Notes: a model not told the origin generated them from the sequence alone. A stretch of DNA of 64,000 bases from Harmonia axyridis (GCF_914767665.1 NC_059507.1:23686718-23750717); one strand, 5' to 3'; shown: positions 42,792-54,214, counted from the first letter of the stretch. Made by a program: numbers and translations.

Positions 42792-43345
42792 GAATAATTT
42801 TATTTTTCTACATTCATGCAAAAAGCAAAACTTTATTGAACTATATTGAACTATATTTAGTGAAAAAAGAAGTTGTTTATTGCACTAGTGCAATAAAGTT
42901 TTTATTGCACTCATCTGTCATTCTACTTCAACGTGCTGTCATCATGACAAACATAAACGTTCAAACCCACTACATATTTATCAGATATGCTGTGAGAATG
43001 GCAATACGTTTTTAACAGTTACATATTTTATATTATTTTGTATTAATGTTAGCAGCTAGAGATAAACAAACAATGCCTTCCCGAGAATAACTCCTTAATC
43101 AAAACTGATCCGATATTAATAATAAAGTATTCAAGTTGCGCTTTTCATTTTCCTACACATAGTGCCGCACCTCAATAAATCATTTTTTGCTTTTTGCATG
43201 AACGTAGACAAAATGTTATATGCAACTCGTGCAAAAATTGTTTATTGCACTCGACGTGTTGTCCAACTCGGCCTAACGGCCCCGTCGGACAATTTCACGT
43301 CGAGTGCAATAAACATTCACTTTTTGCACTTGTTGCATAAATAAC
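42792..43345. mobile_element. Hairpin-rich insertion in the second duplicate
   Basis: Absent from unit 1, so an insertion is directly visible by comparison. It contains repeated TTTATTGCAC/GTGCAATAAA motifs, a CATGCAAAAAGCAAAA string inverted near 43186-43200, and the hairpin 43241-43313. Its ends lie near AATAATTTTA and AATAACTATTA, a possible imperfect target duplication. No protein is encoded. Confidence 0.65.
43241..43313. repeat. 73-bp hairpin with GGCC-TAAC-GGCC tip
   Basis: TTTATTGCACTCGACGTG pairs with CACGTCGAGTGCAATAAA. TTGTCC pairs with GGACAA. The tip is CGGCCTAACGGCCCCG. Interrupted only by one- to two-base bulges. The outer stem is the TTTATTGCAC motif repeated through the inserted element. 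Confidence 0.88.
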
Positions 43346-43709
43346 TATTATATGAGATTGTCAGATATTTATCATTTTCGAATTTTCCAGTAATCTTGTA
43401 ACCAATTGTTCTAATAATGTAAATATATGCGTTCATCTTGGTATGATAATAATAGCTTGAAAATAAAAAACGAAAGATTTTGCTGCGCGAAGTTAATCCC
43501 AAATTTTTACTGAAAAACGTCAGAAACCTTAATAATGTTCGTTGATCAGGGGAATAGTAAATCAACATTAGTTCAATAAATGTTATTTTATCCAATGATT
43601 AACAGAAGGGGACAAAAAAAGGTTGAAACAATACTATCAAGCTCTCACACGTGCTCACCATAAAACCCCACTTTTTTCGACAATCAGATACAGATAATTT
43701 TTTTTTCAG

Positions 43710-43852
43710 ATAAGAAGCGTTTGCCCAGCTTCTGCACTCCAACATTTCTCTAATTGACCAAACAAAGCCTGACTTCTCTGCCAGATACCCTTATCCACGC
43801 CGTGGGTTATCCCTTCACTGGCCCAGCACATGCCACAGAGGCCGAGACAAAA
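43710..43852 (+). other. Exon-like conserved block, copy 2
   Basis: Same 143-bp length and same splice-like borders as 42217-42359, with five substitutions visible. The TGA of copy 1 is TGG here. On the minus strand the changes are one silent and four replacement, so there is no sign of protein-level constraint. Confidence 0.35.
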
Positions 43853-43860
43853 GTAAATCA

Positions 43861-44269
43861 TTTAAAATGCCCCGCATAGAAAAAAAGGGTTTTTTATAGC
43901 ACCTGGTCACAGTCGAGGCTCTTTATTAGGCGAGCTATACGGGCACAAAGAGTGAATATAAAAAGTCTGGGGGGACACTTTTTGCTTATGTAAATAGCTT
44001 TTTAGGCCATTCAATCGAAACTTTCAATGAGGAACGGTTAGTAGGTAGATCCGGATGAAGAATCGGTTTGTTTTGTGTTAATGAATATCAGTCGTAGAAC
44101 ATTGTCGGGTGAATAAATATTGGCTGGGTACATTAACGAAGTCGGAGTAGGTGTAACCGCTATCATATTTTTATTCCCTACTCGTTTTACTATAGGGTAA
44201 TGAATTCGAGTCATCACCATAGGCAAATACTACCCTAGTGGATTAATTTAAAGGATCAAAATAAAATTC
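43861..44269. other. No recognisable feature
   Basis: Unassigned stretch after the duplication; a 62-codon minus frame has no recognised motif. Confidence 0.3.
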
Positions 44270-44841
44270 GAAATTTTTAGCGGTTTTTCAAATGGCTGTA
44301 TTGCCTGTATTTTCGTATAACAATGGTCGTATCTCAATTTGAAAGAAAACTTTTTAAAGCTTGAAGTTTATAGTTTCGAAATCTCATGATGAACAAATTG
44401 TTCAAGGAACGTGTACCGCTCAATCTCAATGAATACAGTATCTAAAATTTCTGCGAATTTTTTTCAGTTTTCATTCTTGAAATACTGACTTGGAAAGTTT
44501 TTTCCAACTTAAGCATTATATGGATGAGATAACTTGTTCATTCAGCTTCAATATCCTTTTTTCAAAATTTCGATGCAAGCACTTCTCGCTGAAATATCGA
44601 ACTTTGAATTGAAAAGGACTTTTTGTCTTTAACCATAAATATCTCACCAATCAATGAATGCACAGAAAATTTAAGGGATGTTTTGAAATCTTCTCTTCAA
44701 GAAGTAGCTATTGGATTTTCGAAAAGAATTTCTTTTCGTGCTCTAAACTATAAACTTCAAGCTTCGAAAAGGTTTTTTTCAAATTGAGATACGATCATTG
44801 TTATCGAAAATACAGTCATTTGTAAAACTGCTACAAATTTC
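44270..44841. mobile_element. Foldback element, about 110-bp arms
   Basis: Left arm 44270-44385 and right arm 44742-44841 are inverted: GAAATTT.TAGC.GTTTT, ACAATGGTCGTATCTCAATT against its diverged complement, GCTTGAAGTTTATAGTTT. The spacer is about 350 bp without coding content. Confidence 0.7.
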
Positions 44842-45204
44842 AATTCTTTAATTCATTCCAATAGTAGTAGTGACTTTTTCCTAATGAAATATGCTATATC
44901 TATTTTCCACAAACGGCATTAGGTTCTTACGAAAGCATTATTAATATACAAAGTGGTTGATTAAAAATGTCCAATCTCTGAATTCTTGTAGATTCTGGAC
45001 CTCAAAATATGGTGATTCTACCCAATCTTCTGAGAAGTCTCACAGAGGCCAAGGAGGGTCGGGATAGAAAAACATAAACAACATGCCTTAAACAAATATT
45101 GTTAGTGTACGAGACATCCGGTGCTTGAAATTCAAATATTCAGGGTTTTCTTAAATTGGAGAATGAAAAATGAGAGATTCCTTGGATAATTAAAATGAAA
45201 GATT

Positions 45205-45605
45205 TCCATAAACAAACGTTTTGTTTTCGACATACAGGTTGTTTTTGTAGTCCTACCTTCTTGTGAAATTGTGATAATACCAGTTTTCTCAAATCTTTTT
45301 TAATGTTCACTACATATTCGGTAAATACGTACCAACACTTATAATTAATTTATTCGTCACAGTTTACTAACTTGACCTATATTTATAATAAAGAATACGA
45401 AAGAATTGTTAGAAATTTTTTTTCTCGAAACCGGTAGTAGAAACGATAACATTACAAGGGATAAAAAGTGTAATACTAGACCAAATTTCTTATTATATTT
45501 TTTCAAACTGCCAGTGATCCACCAGAAATAATTTTCGGGGTAAAGAAATGGGTACTGTTCCAGAAAAAATATTACCCTGTAGATCTGTATTCAAAATTAG
45601 CACAT
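45205..45605. mobile_element. Second copy of the 3341-3835 family (inverted orientation)
   Basis: Carries, inverted relative to 3341-3835: GTTTTCGACATACAGG, TTTTTGTAGTCCTAC, CCGGTAGTAGAAACGA, AGTGATCCACCAGAAAT and ACTGTTCCAGAAAAAATATT. The CTGATGA core is lost here, while CGAAACCGGTAGTA remains. Confidence 0.65.
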
Positions 45606-46454
45606 CACATGATGCAAACTTTGAATTGCAATTTCTATACTAACTTCAGGTTAAATATCTCACGAAGGGAAGGTGTTATGAGAAAAAAACTTGAAAAAAA
45701 TTCTAACTTTAACATATTGTTTCTTGAAAATAAACCATTTTTTCTGTAAATTGATACGAGGTATCATTTTAGTTTGTATCCCTTAAAATTAGATATTGAT
45801 TTTCGAAATGATTTTTTATGTTTATACAATTTCTATTCAGAAAGTGGCAATTCGAACTCAGTATTGCTAGAGGGCACTTGGTTGTATTCAGTAACTTAGA
45901 GCAACTTTTTTTAGCCGAACTATGAATGAAATAATAAAAAAAATAAAATCATTGAATTCTATAGAGATTAATATTGGAGCGATTATTGAATAATTTTCTT
46001 CTAAAAGGATCAATGAATATCAATTTCATAAAAAATTTTTACTGTGAAAATAATAAATTGATAATCAAAATCAAAAATTTCAAAGTAATTGTTCGAAATG
46101 CTACCATTTACTCCAATACATCCGCTTTCGCAATAATATGGAATAACCTTCTATTGTCTATTTTTTATTCATTTTCGCGGCTTCTTCAATTCAACGTAGC
46201 AATTCTGAAAGAAAATCAATTTTTTTTCTGTGTGAACTATACCTTTCATTTGCATCCCAATTAAAACAATTCAAAGGATTAAAATCAAAACTTTTCGGTG
46301 GACAAGCAAATTCACTTCCTGTTCGTATAAATATTGACAAATAAAACTTTCCATAAATAAAAATTCTTAAAATTTTTAGAAAAAAATATCTCAATGACCG
46401 CTCGAAGAACATGAACCAAACAAGAGTAACTTTTTGTATAACTTAACCAGTGGT
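45606..46454. other. No recognisable feature
   Basis: Very AT-rich; a 96-codon plus frame at 45974-46264 is Asn/Ile/Phe-rich with no recognised domain, which is consistent with chance in this composition. Confidence 0.35.
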
Positions 46455-46625
46455 GATGCTAGAGGGGGCTTGATCCACCCCTAATTTTGGCTGCCCCCCC
46501 TGAAATATCACATGAGCAAAAAAATATAAGATAAATTCAACGTGAACTAGACGAACCTGGAAATCTTAGTTACCCCAAAAAAATCCTGGCCCCTCCTAGG
46601 CCCCCTATTCTTGAAATTTGATGTC
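46455..46625. repeat. Copy of a C-rich interspersed repeat
   Basis: Contains CCACCCCTAATTTTGGCTGC, CCCCCCCTGAAATATC and CCTGGCCCCTCCTAGGCCCC. Diverged relative of 35570-35700. Confidence 0.5.
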
Positions 46626-47977
46626 GCCATTGAATTTAACGCTATCATATAACTCACTGTTCAGTCGAAACAAAAATTGAATTGTTTTACTCAATACAAC
46701 ACAGAACACAAGCATTATCAATACTTAATTAGCTCAAAGGCTCAAGAACACGAGGCTTGAAATTGTTATTATATTCAAAGATACCGACAAAATTTCAAAG
46801 CGGTCGGATCTGTAATTACTGAAATTTTAGATATTACTTTTCCCATATTCTTCTTGAATATTGTATGTTTGATGCTATGAACTGTTCAAAATTTAATACG
46901 GAGTTGGTATTTCATAAAGTCACCCAAATTGTCGACTGGGTCGGTTTTATAGTCAATGAAAATATTGGGTATTTCGAGATCCAAACAAAACCTGAAAATT
47001 TCGAATTTCTAGGTCCGTTCGAAAGATATACGGACGGACAGAATCGAATCTGACCACGAATTCCTCATCAGTCTAATCCCATCGTTTGAAACCACTCCTT
47101 GCTCAAATTTCGAAAACTAAAGACATTGTGAGTTTCAACAAACGCTCAAAAAAGGTAAGTCATCATATAATTACAAATATACTTCTCTTGAAATCACCAG
47201 GTGATGTAAAAATCCACTGAAACCTATCGGAAATATCAAATCGAAGCTTTCGAAACCGTTAAATCCATTCAGCACTGCTCCCCCTCCAACGACTGCTTGA
47301 TGACAAGCCAATACGATAATTTTTCCATCGGTGGCAGGTCTGGACGCAGCTCAAGAATCGATAGCTTTCTCCGACGGCGAGACAGACGTGTGAAACGAGT
47401 TAAAGGTAGCGAGCGGTGCCTTCAAACAAGATATTTCGTCTTGTCGGTACGAAAAATTATCGTTGGCCGGCTTCTTAGCGTTTATTTAGATGTCCCGCAA
47501 GAGATACAGGCAAGGGAGATGAGATTCATTGCGGTTATTAGAAGGAATTGATGCCTGAATTGGAGTGCTCGGTTCTGGATGGAATGAATGGTCGGGAAGA
47601 ATAAATGGATCGGTGTGAGGTGTTGGGATTCTATTTTTATTGGGTGAAATGAGTATTGTACACGCTGTCAGTGTCTTGTCTCATTAGAGGATAAGTTAGG
47701 GCCGGTGTTGACGATCTGAGTGGCTTACTCTTACTTGGAACTGTATCGATGTTTTGTACGAGAGGTGAATGGAAAGTGAGAGAACACTCTATCTTGGGAG
47801 TTTGTATAAGAGGTTACCTATAAATTGTTTAAGGTGATTTTAGATGACAACATACAAAATTATACAGATTACATTATTTAAATACTACGCCAGTTTGACT
47901 ATTCTCGTAATATTCGAAATTGATTCCTCGCATATCCCTTGGTGGAACATAGATACTTTCAATATCAATGAAAGAAA
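46626..47977. other. No recognisable gene
   Basis: The stretch 47280-47800 is GC-richer with an 84-codon Arg-rich frame, without a recognised motif. No repeat structure seen. Confidence 0.35.
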
Positions 47978-48277
47978 ATAAATAAAAACACTCGACTATA
48001 CGTTTCACAATTTATTGATAAAATATATAAAATCTTGTTGACATGCATGTTTCGGGTTTCATCCCGTTCTCAAAACTGAATAAAATAATATACACAAGTA
48101 CATATAGATTACTAGGTGGCAGATGTTAAAAGTGAAGACAGGCGGAAATCTAATTGATCATTTAGAATTACAATTGGGAGATCTTGTTTTTGCGTTGAGG
48201 ATATTTGCATGTGAACAAGATTTTATATATTTTATTAATAGACTCTGAATCGTATAGTCAAGTGTTTTTATTTATTC
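47978..48277 (-). mobile_element. Inverted-dimer-like element with hammerhead-like motif (family 2)
   Basis: Arms 47978-48038 and 48214-48276 are inverted: AATAAATAAAAACACT, GACTATACG and ATATATAAAATCTTGTT with their complements. Between them is a hammerhead-like string. The organisation mirrors family 1 in short form. No protein. Confidence 0.65.
48037..48082 (-). ncRNA. Hammerhead-like motif with degenerate core (family 2)
   Basis: Minus strand: TTTTGAGAA in place of CUGANGA, then CGGG-ATGAAA-CCCG as a clean helix II, then GAA and ACATGCATGT followed by C, i.e. palindromic helix III, U16.1 and C17. Two core bases are off, so activity is unlikely. Confidence 0.35.
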
Positions 48278-49544
48278 TCTTTTATTAATATACTCTTAAT
48301 AATTATTAATATTATTATGATGATTTATTTTCAGAATTGGCCAAGGATAGAAATTTTGTGTTCTTTGGGTTTGGGATGAAGGAAATAGAGAAATAGAATG
48401 GAATATGCACAAAATCCTACACTATAGTTTATAATTTTCTCTTAATTATTCAATATATATGAATATGAAAATCACTTCAATCTTGACGTTCGCAAAAAAC
48501 ACGTTAGCGGACGAAGACCATTCGATCTTATCGACAGCCCTGCCTTTAAAAACTGTGTGGATTCTTCTATACCTAAATTGGAAGTACAGAAGAAATTGAG
48601 AGATTCCTTGAATCATTTTGAGAAAAAAAGGTCCTATAAACATGGTCACCTAAAGAAGAAGAATAAATATGGACCCGCAAACGCTTTGTTTTCGAGATAC
48701 AGGGTTAAACCATAATCTCTATTCTCAATATGTATAGAATTCCGAAATTATGGTTAAAAATATGACCTAATTCTAACAAGTGATATGTAGAATTATTATT
48801 ACTTTTAAGGAAACTTTTCAGATATTCATTAAATCTGATTCCAAAAGATCTGCCTGATATTTGTTCTATACATATATACTTTTTGGTAATCATTGCCAGT
48901 TAACTTATACAGTCCTGATTTGTCATCTTTAAATATAGTGTCTTCGTTATTTTTGATAAATTCACCGAGATTTGAATTTGTAGTATATGAAGTCCTCAAA
49001 TATTTTTAAGATATGTGGAAATTTTCTCAGAAATACCTACGGTATAATTCATGGAAATATATATGAAATTTCTCTCAATATGTGGGAAGGTATATCATTT
49101 TTAAGGCTGTTTTCTGGTTTTTCTTTATCAACAACTTATCAATCAATTAAACATCATAGTTATTGTTTACAGCAACTTGTTTAATTATATTGAGTTCTAC
49201 AGTATAATTTTCTTGATTCAAGGGAACATTAGTTGATCTATGAATCATAGATCATACTATATTGAATGTTGATAATATTTGTTGAAAATGATGATTTGAT
49301 TGGTTATGTATGATGACATCAGTATGGGTTGGTTTCGGTTAATTCAAAATTCATAAAAATCATTCAATCTTGTATGTAATTTTCAAATCAAGAAAATTAA
49401 ATTTGTTGTTAGTTTCCACTTCCGATGTGAACGTAATTGAAGAATGCAGGTTGTTGATGAAATTAAGAAATTTATTCAACTGTCTTTGTGTACCTGTGAC
49501 ACAGCACAGGATATCGTCAACATATCTAAACCAATACGTGGGTT
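48278..49544. other. No recognisable feature; one GAGATACAGGG repeat end
   Basis: TTTTCGAGATACAGGG near 48690 is an isolated foldback-type terminus. Nothing coding. Confidence 0.35.
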
Positions 49545-50782
49545 ACTATTCATGTACAAACAAGCGATTTTGATGCAAAATATTTTTATTGCTTTTTAAG
49601 ACAATCACCTTTAAGAGCTATACTTTTGCATGCGATTGAACTATCATTCGAAACATTTTTTCCAATCAGAAGATGGTAGTTCTAAAACAGGAGGCATTTT
49701 GAGGGCTTCAACCTCATATTCGGGCGATGAAAATCTTTATCCACGAAGGTTATTTCTGATGAGAAGAAGAAGTCATTCGATGTTAAGTCGGGGCTGTAAG
49801 GCGGATAAGCCATTAATTTGATTTTTGTGTGTCCATAATCCTTATTCGTTGCATTTGATGTGTGTGAGCTCTCATTGTTATGATGCAAGATGATTCATCG
49901 TTTTGGGTTTGTTTCTCTCAATTTACCGAAAACTTCAGGCAAACAAATGGTTTCATACCACTCTGAATTAACGGTCTTTTGATTTTCAAGAGCCACAACT
50001 GCCACAGCACCAGTTTTCGTGGAAAAAGACGCCACTATTTGCTTCTTAACGCTTCAAGAACGAACAACTTTTGTTGACTTTGCTTCACATTGCAACACCC
50101 AAACTGCCGACTTGCCTTTTCTTTCTGGCGTTTGCATAAATCCACGACTCGTCACCTGTAAAGATATTGTATACCTCTTTGGATGCACCATAGTCGTATT
50201 TCGAAATCATTTTACGACACCAATTGACACGAGCAATTCAACAAATGTTGAGTGCAACTTGCAAAGAGCTACCGAACACATAAATGTTCGTGCAAAATCT
50301 TATGTAGGTATGCTAGTCATATTAATGCTTGAACATCTCTTAATTTCCTGATATGTCACATGACGATTTCTTCCAATTGGTTTTCGCACAGCATCAATAT
50401 TTTACGGCACAACGACTTATTTTGGACGACCTTTTTCAACTTCGTCCGTGAGCGAACTACGTCCAAGTTTGAATTCAGTGTACAAGCGATATACAGTGGC
50501 TTTAAATGGTGCTTCATCGCCAAAAGTTGAATTTAGTTGATAGATGTTTTTTTCTTAAGTTAAACTACTTCGAAAGTAATAATTTTCATAGCTCGAAAAT
50601 GTTCACGAGTTAAATCCAAATTTTGACAGTGATGAAATTTTCAAATTACTGTAAACAACGAAAATTGTGCTCGTACGTCAAAACGTTATGCGTACTCATA
50701 ACACATAAAATGTCAAATTTTACGATGCCAATATCAGATTTTACCTGGCAATATTAGTGTTGCCAATTCTTAATACATAAAT
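49545..50782 (-). mobile_element. Mariner (DD34D) element, older copy
   Basis: Same family as 33305-34469. The right end has ATTCTTAATACATAAATAAT and the left end a degenerate TACTATTCATGTACAAAC, so TIR remnants are recognisable. The transposase is inside on the minus strand. Confidence 0.8.
49590..50640 (-). pseudogene. Mariner (DD34D) transposase, decayed
   Basis: Minus strand blocks in order: FNRGR-like and KLGRSS-like, then VVP and IDAV, RHMTYQEIK-like, CNLHST-like, YNIFTGDESWIYAN (first Asp intact), GAVAVVALEN-like, MHHNNESSHTS (second Asp replaced by Asn), LMAYPPYSPDLTSNDFF (third Asp intact) and RMQKYSS-like. Frameshifts separate blocks. Confidence 0.8.
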
Positions 50783-51345
50783 AATAGCTCTAGAATAATA
50801 AAAATTTAGCTATTTATACATATTGGTTTAGATATATTGACGAAGAAGAGTTATTTGTCGAAATTGAAAGTGTCTGTGAGTCATACCCGCTCAGTTGATC
50901 CCAATTCGAATAAAACCTATATGAATCTACCTCCGGATACAATAATTAAGCCTGTTCCCGTCTGTCCCCTTTTTGGTACAGCGAGAGGACGCGAGGATGC
51001 TGGGCAAGGGTCAATTCGCCTGCAGCTTTTTCCGCACTAAACGTAATGAATCCTGTATGTAATCGTTCTCTCGACGCTCTGATCTTTGCATCCATTCGCC
51101 CTAATTAGGTAATCAACACTGTCTCTCAATTAAATGGACTCGACGGCGACCGGCAAACAAATTAAATGGGTTATTGCCTTGATTAGACATCTTTCTGATT
51201 GTCCGGACACGGTTTGTTGCGATACAACACTGATTTATTGTCGTTTGACATTTTTTCGTATCTTCGCGTTGGTTGGATATGGGTGGTTATGGTGAAGTGT
51301 TGTAATTTGTAAGTCCAAGGAAAACAATAAGAATTGTTCAGAGAG
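50783..51345. other. Non-repetitive, GC-richer DNA; possible regulatory sequence
   Basis: No gene recognised. The 51096-51200 subregion is annotated separately. Confidence 0.35.
51096..51200. promoter_or_regulatory. Cluster of homeodomain-type AT motifs (speculative)
   Basis: CCTAATTAGG (palindromic TAATTA site), CTCAATTAAATGGACT and CAAATTAAATGGGT (AATTAAATGG twice), TTATTG and TTGATTAGA fall within about 100 bp, set between GC-rich strings (CGACGGCGACCGGC). This density resembles an arthropod enhancer. AT richness makes chance occurrence possible. Confidence 0.2.
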
Positions 51346-51948
51346 GTACCGGGTTATTCACCATAATTTGACCCCTCCTTTAACTTTATTACTAAAAGAG
51401 GTACAAAAAAATGTTTTCTACAAAAGTTTCACGAAATCGACTAGTGTTTTTTAAAATTATTTCAAAAATGAAATATATACAGAGTGGGCAACATATTGAT
51501 TGGAACTTCATTTTTCAAATGGAACACACAGTATATTTTTCTATATTTGACTAGCTCTTTTTACCCCTGATTTCGAATATATCACATATGTTTCCCTCTT
51601 ATTCTGAGTAACACAGAGTTTAAAATTTTAAGAACCGCTTGGCATGCTCACTGCTCAGTAATCAGTTTTCAAGTGCTAGACTGCGATAACTCAAAATGCC
51701 CTTGTATATGTTGTATATTCAAATCAGGGGAAAAAGAGATAGTCAAATATAGAAAAATATACAGGGTGTTCTATTTGAAAAAATGAAGTTGCAATCAATA
51801 TGTTGCCCGCTCTGTATATATTTCGTTTTGTGAAATCATTTTAGAAAACACTGGTCGATTTTGTGAAACTTTTGTGAAAAACATTTTTTTGTACCTCTTT
51901 TAGTAACAAAGTTAAAGGGGAGGTTAAGTTATGGTGAAAACCCGGTAC
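51346..51948. mobile_element. Foldback element, about 235-bp arms
   Basis: Left 51346-51582 and right 51713-51948 are inverted: GTACCGGGTT, GTACAAAAAAATGTTTT.T, TTTCAC.AAATCGAC, CAACATATTGATTG.AACTTC and TTTCTATATTTGACTA. An internal TACAGGGTGTTCTATTTGAA marks a secondary end used across many insect repeats. No protein. Confidence 0.85.
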
Positions 51949-52222
51949 AACTAGCAATCATCTTTCTATCCTGAATTCAAATAAAGTATTCATTTCTGCC
52001 TAGGAGCTCAAGCTTTCAAGCAATTTCAGAGAAATATAAGTTACATTTTTTTAACTCAAATCCGTAAGAGTAGTAAATAAAAGTAGATACGAAATTTTTA
52101 TTTTAGTTATACAAAATGAAATATCAAATAAACGAAAAATCGAAGAAAGCAAATAGTCACTCAACACTTCGAATGTTTGATCTTCTTGAATGTTTTTTTA
52201 TACAGCCCTTTCTGATACTTCA
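51949..52222. other. No recognisable feature
   Basis: AT-rich spacer. Confidence 0.3.
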
Positions 52223-52720
52223 TCAGTAATCTACCATCATGTGCATGTCCCATCTTCCTTGGTAGCAGTCCTCGATAACCTTAATATCTTGGTGAAACCT
52301 TTCACTTTGTTCCTCACTCATGTCTCCTGAATTTTCTGGAAAACGGTCTAGGTTGCTGTGTAAATAGTGTATTTTAATACTCATATTGCACCCTAAGGGT
52401 TTGAAAATATTAAGCATCTTGTTAACCATTTCAACAAAGTTTTGAGCTTTATGTTTGCTTAGAAAATTTTCTACAAATGCAATAAATGATGTCCAAGCTT
52501 TTCGTTTAACTTGATTCATTGAATTTATAAAAGCAGAATCCTTAATTCATTGTCTCATTTGTGAGTCGTCAAATATCTCTGCTTTGAGTTTTCTGTTCTC
52601 AACTGATGCATTTTTACCCCTATATATGGAAAACATAACGTATTCTTATCAAGAGCCTTTACTATAATTGCTTCATTAAGTCTAACTTTATATGTAACAA
52701 AGGATTTATGATTTCTCTCT
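52223..52720 (-). pseudogene. Fragment of a recurrent arthropod repeat-encoded protein (FPEN..ERFHQDI family)
   Basis: Minus strand: HIKLDLMKQ-like, VKALDKN, then RKLKAEIFDDSQMRQ, a TGA, IKDSAFINSMNQVKRKAWTS, FIAFVENFLSKHKAQNFVEM, VNKMLNIFKPLGCNMSIKIH, YLHSNLDRFPENSGDMSEEQ, SERFHQDIKVIEDCYQGRWD and MHMMVDY. I recall this C-terminal block (IHFLHSHLDFFPEN..., E.GERFHQDI, YQG.W, ML.DYCW) from multi-copy predicted proteins of many arthropods, of uncertain classification. One in-frame stop and frame breaks upstream make it a pseudogene. It ends just before the usual W. Confidence 0.65.
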
Positions 52721-54214
52721 TATTTGCCGAGTGAGGGGATTAAAAGGGACAGTTCAGCTACCTGATAGGCAATGGTTCCACTATTTATAGATTTACCTGG
52801 AATTTACTCGATTACAGATTGATAATGAAACCATTGTACCTACATTAGATAATGAATATATAATAATTTTATAACTCTCATAAATGAATATACTGAATGT
52901 AACCCACATTGGAGGATAAGTTGATGTATCTAAAAAAGTAGAGTTGATAAAGAAAGACGGATTGCATGTACAGATTTAGCGTCCCAAATATAGTTAAAAT
53001 CAGCTCTTAAATCCCAGGCACCAAAAACAATTTTTTGTTGTTGTATTTGTTTAGTATAATTCCTTACAGATTAATAATTGAATTATATGAAAATGTTTGA
53101 TCCAATAAATAAGAAAACTATTGCTACAGTTGATTCTAATACCCCCTTTATCTTTCCTCTCTTCTCTATAGTTCTTATACAGTAACGCTAAGGACGCACA
53201 TGTCAAATTCAAACTGCGTTTCATGCCTAGTTATAAAGATAATTGTCAAACAATTTTTACGGTAAATTCAGAGCAGAGTTAGTCGAAATAATTGAATAAA
53301 TATTTAATAGTTGTCCCTGAGTGTTACATGGCCATTTGTTCTTTCTACACCAGCTATTATTTTTTATATTTAGGATGAGTACCGTTGAAGATCTATTTGA
53401 CGCATGTCCACAATATAAAATTGGGGATTAATCACATGAAGGTATCCGAAAATATGAGGCACAGAGTTCTTTGTTAGTAATAATAATATATATTTGCCAT
53501 CAATCATTACATGGAATGTCAAAATGATTGATTTGACGAAAAATTAAAACATCAAAATTCTTCTAAGGAATAGAATAAATTCTTCACGAATAACTTTTGT
53601 ATCTTCTTTTTAAATTTTATTTCTTGTAAGTTCCTAAGTTTAATAGGTAACTTTCGTTTATACCCCAGTAGCTTGAGATATTCTGCGTGCTTTTTTCCCT
53701 ATGATGTAGAGTGAAAAGATAATCCCTGTATCGGGTTTATAAAAGGTACCATTTCTAGATATATTGATAGTATTTTTATATACAGATTTCAAACATTCTC
53801 TTACGAAATGGAATGGAAATTGAAATTACTCCATTATCTGCAGAAAGTGGTCAACATGAAATTCTACAAACTACTCCATACATAACACGTATTGCTTTTT
53901 TTGTGGGATGAATACTGTCAAAGCTTCCTAGACATTTTTCCACAAAATATGCCATATCAAAATATGTTTTGAAAATTTGATAAATATGCTCTTTTTACCA
54001 TTTCAACTGTGCCAAATTTCTTCAATTTACTCAAAAGTTAGAGCGTTTTTGATAACTCACCATAGACAATATAAATACGCAGTACAATTAAATCTATTAT
54101 ACAATATCATCACCAAGAACCAATAACAAGATCGATTTTCTCTACGTTCAAATTTTGAAACTGTTTACTTTTGCCATTTCACAAGTAAACATTAGTAAAA
54201 ATGTTACGATACAC
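52721..54214. other. No recognisable feature
   Basis: AT-rich DNA; no repeat pairs or coding motifs recognised. Confidence 0.35.

Larger units (their letters stand above)
41340..43860. repeat. Tandem segmental duplication, about 1-kb unit
   Basis: Unit 1 is about 41340-42365. Unit 2 is about 42366-43860, interrupted by an insertion of about 550 bp (42792-43345). Long stretches align with few differences: AATATGTATTTTAATGACAA... (41527 vs 42478), GAGAGGCCTAGGAAAGTCGT (41779 vs 42728), AAATATATGCGTTCATCTT-like (41916 vs 43420), and the exon-like block (42217 vs 43710). Identity appears above 90%. Confidence 0.85.

Noticed and set aside
45974..46264. 96-codon frame as a small gene
   Set aside because: Asn/Ile/Lys/Phe-dominated composition expected from AT-rich DNA; no motif.
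50019..50351. 110-codon plus-strand frame
   Set aside because: Antisense of the mariner transposase at 49590-50640.
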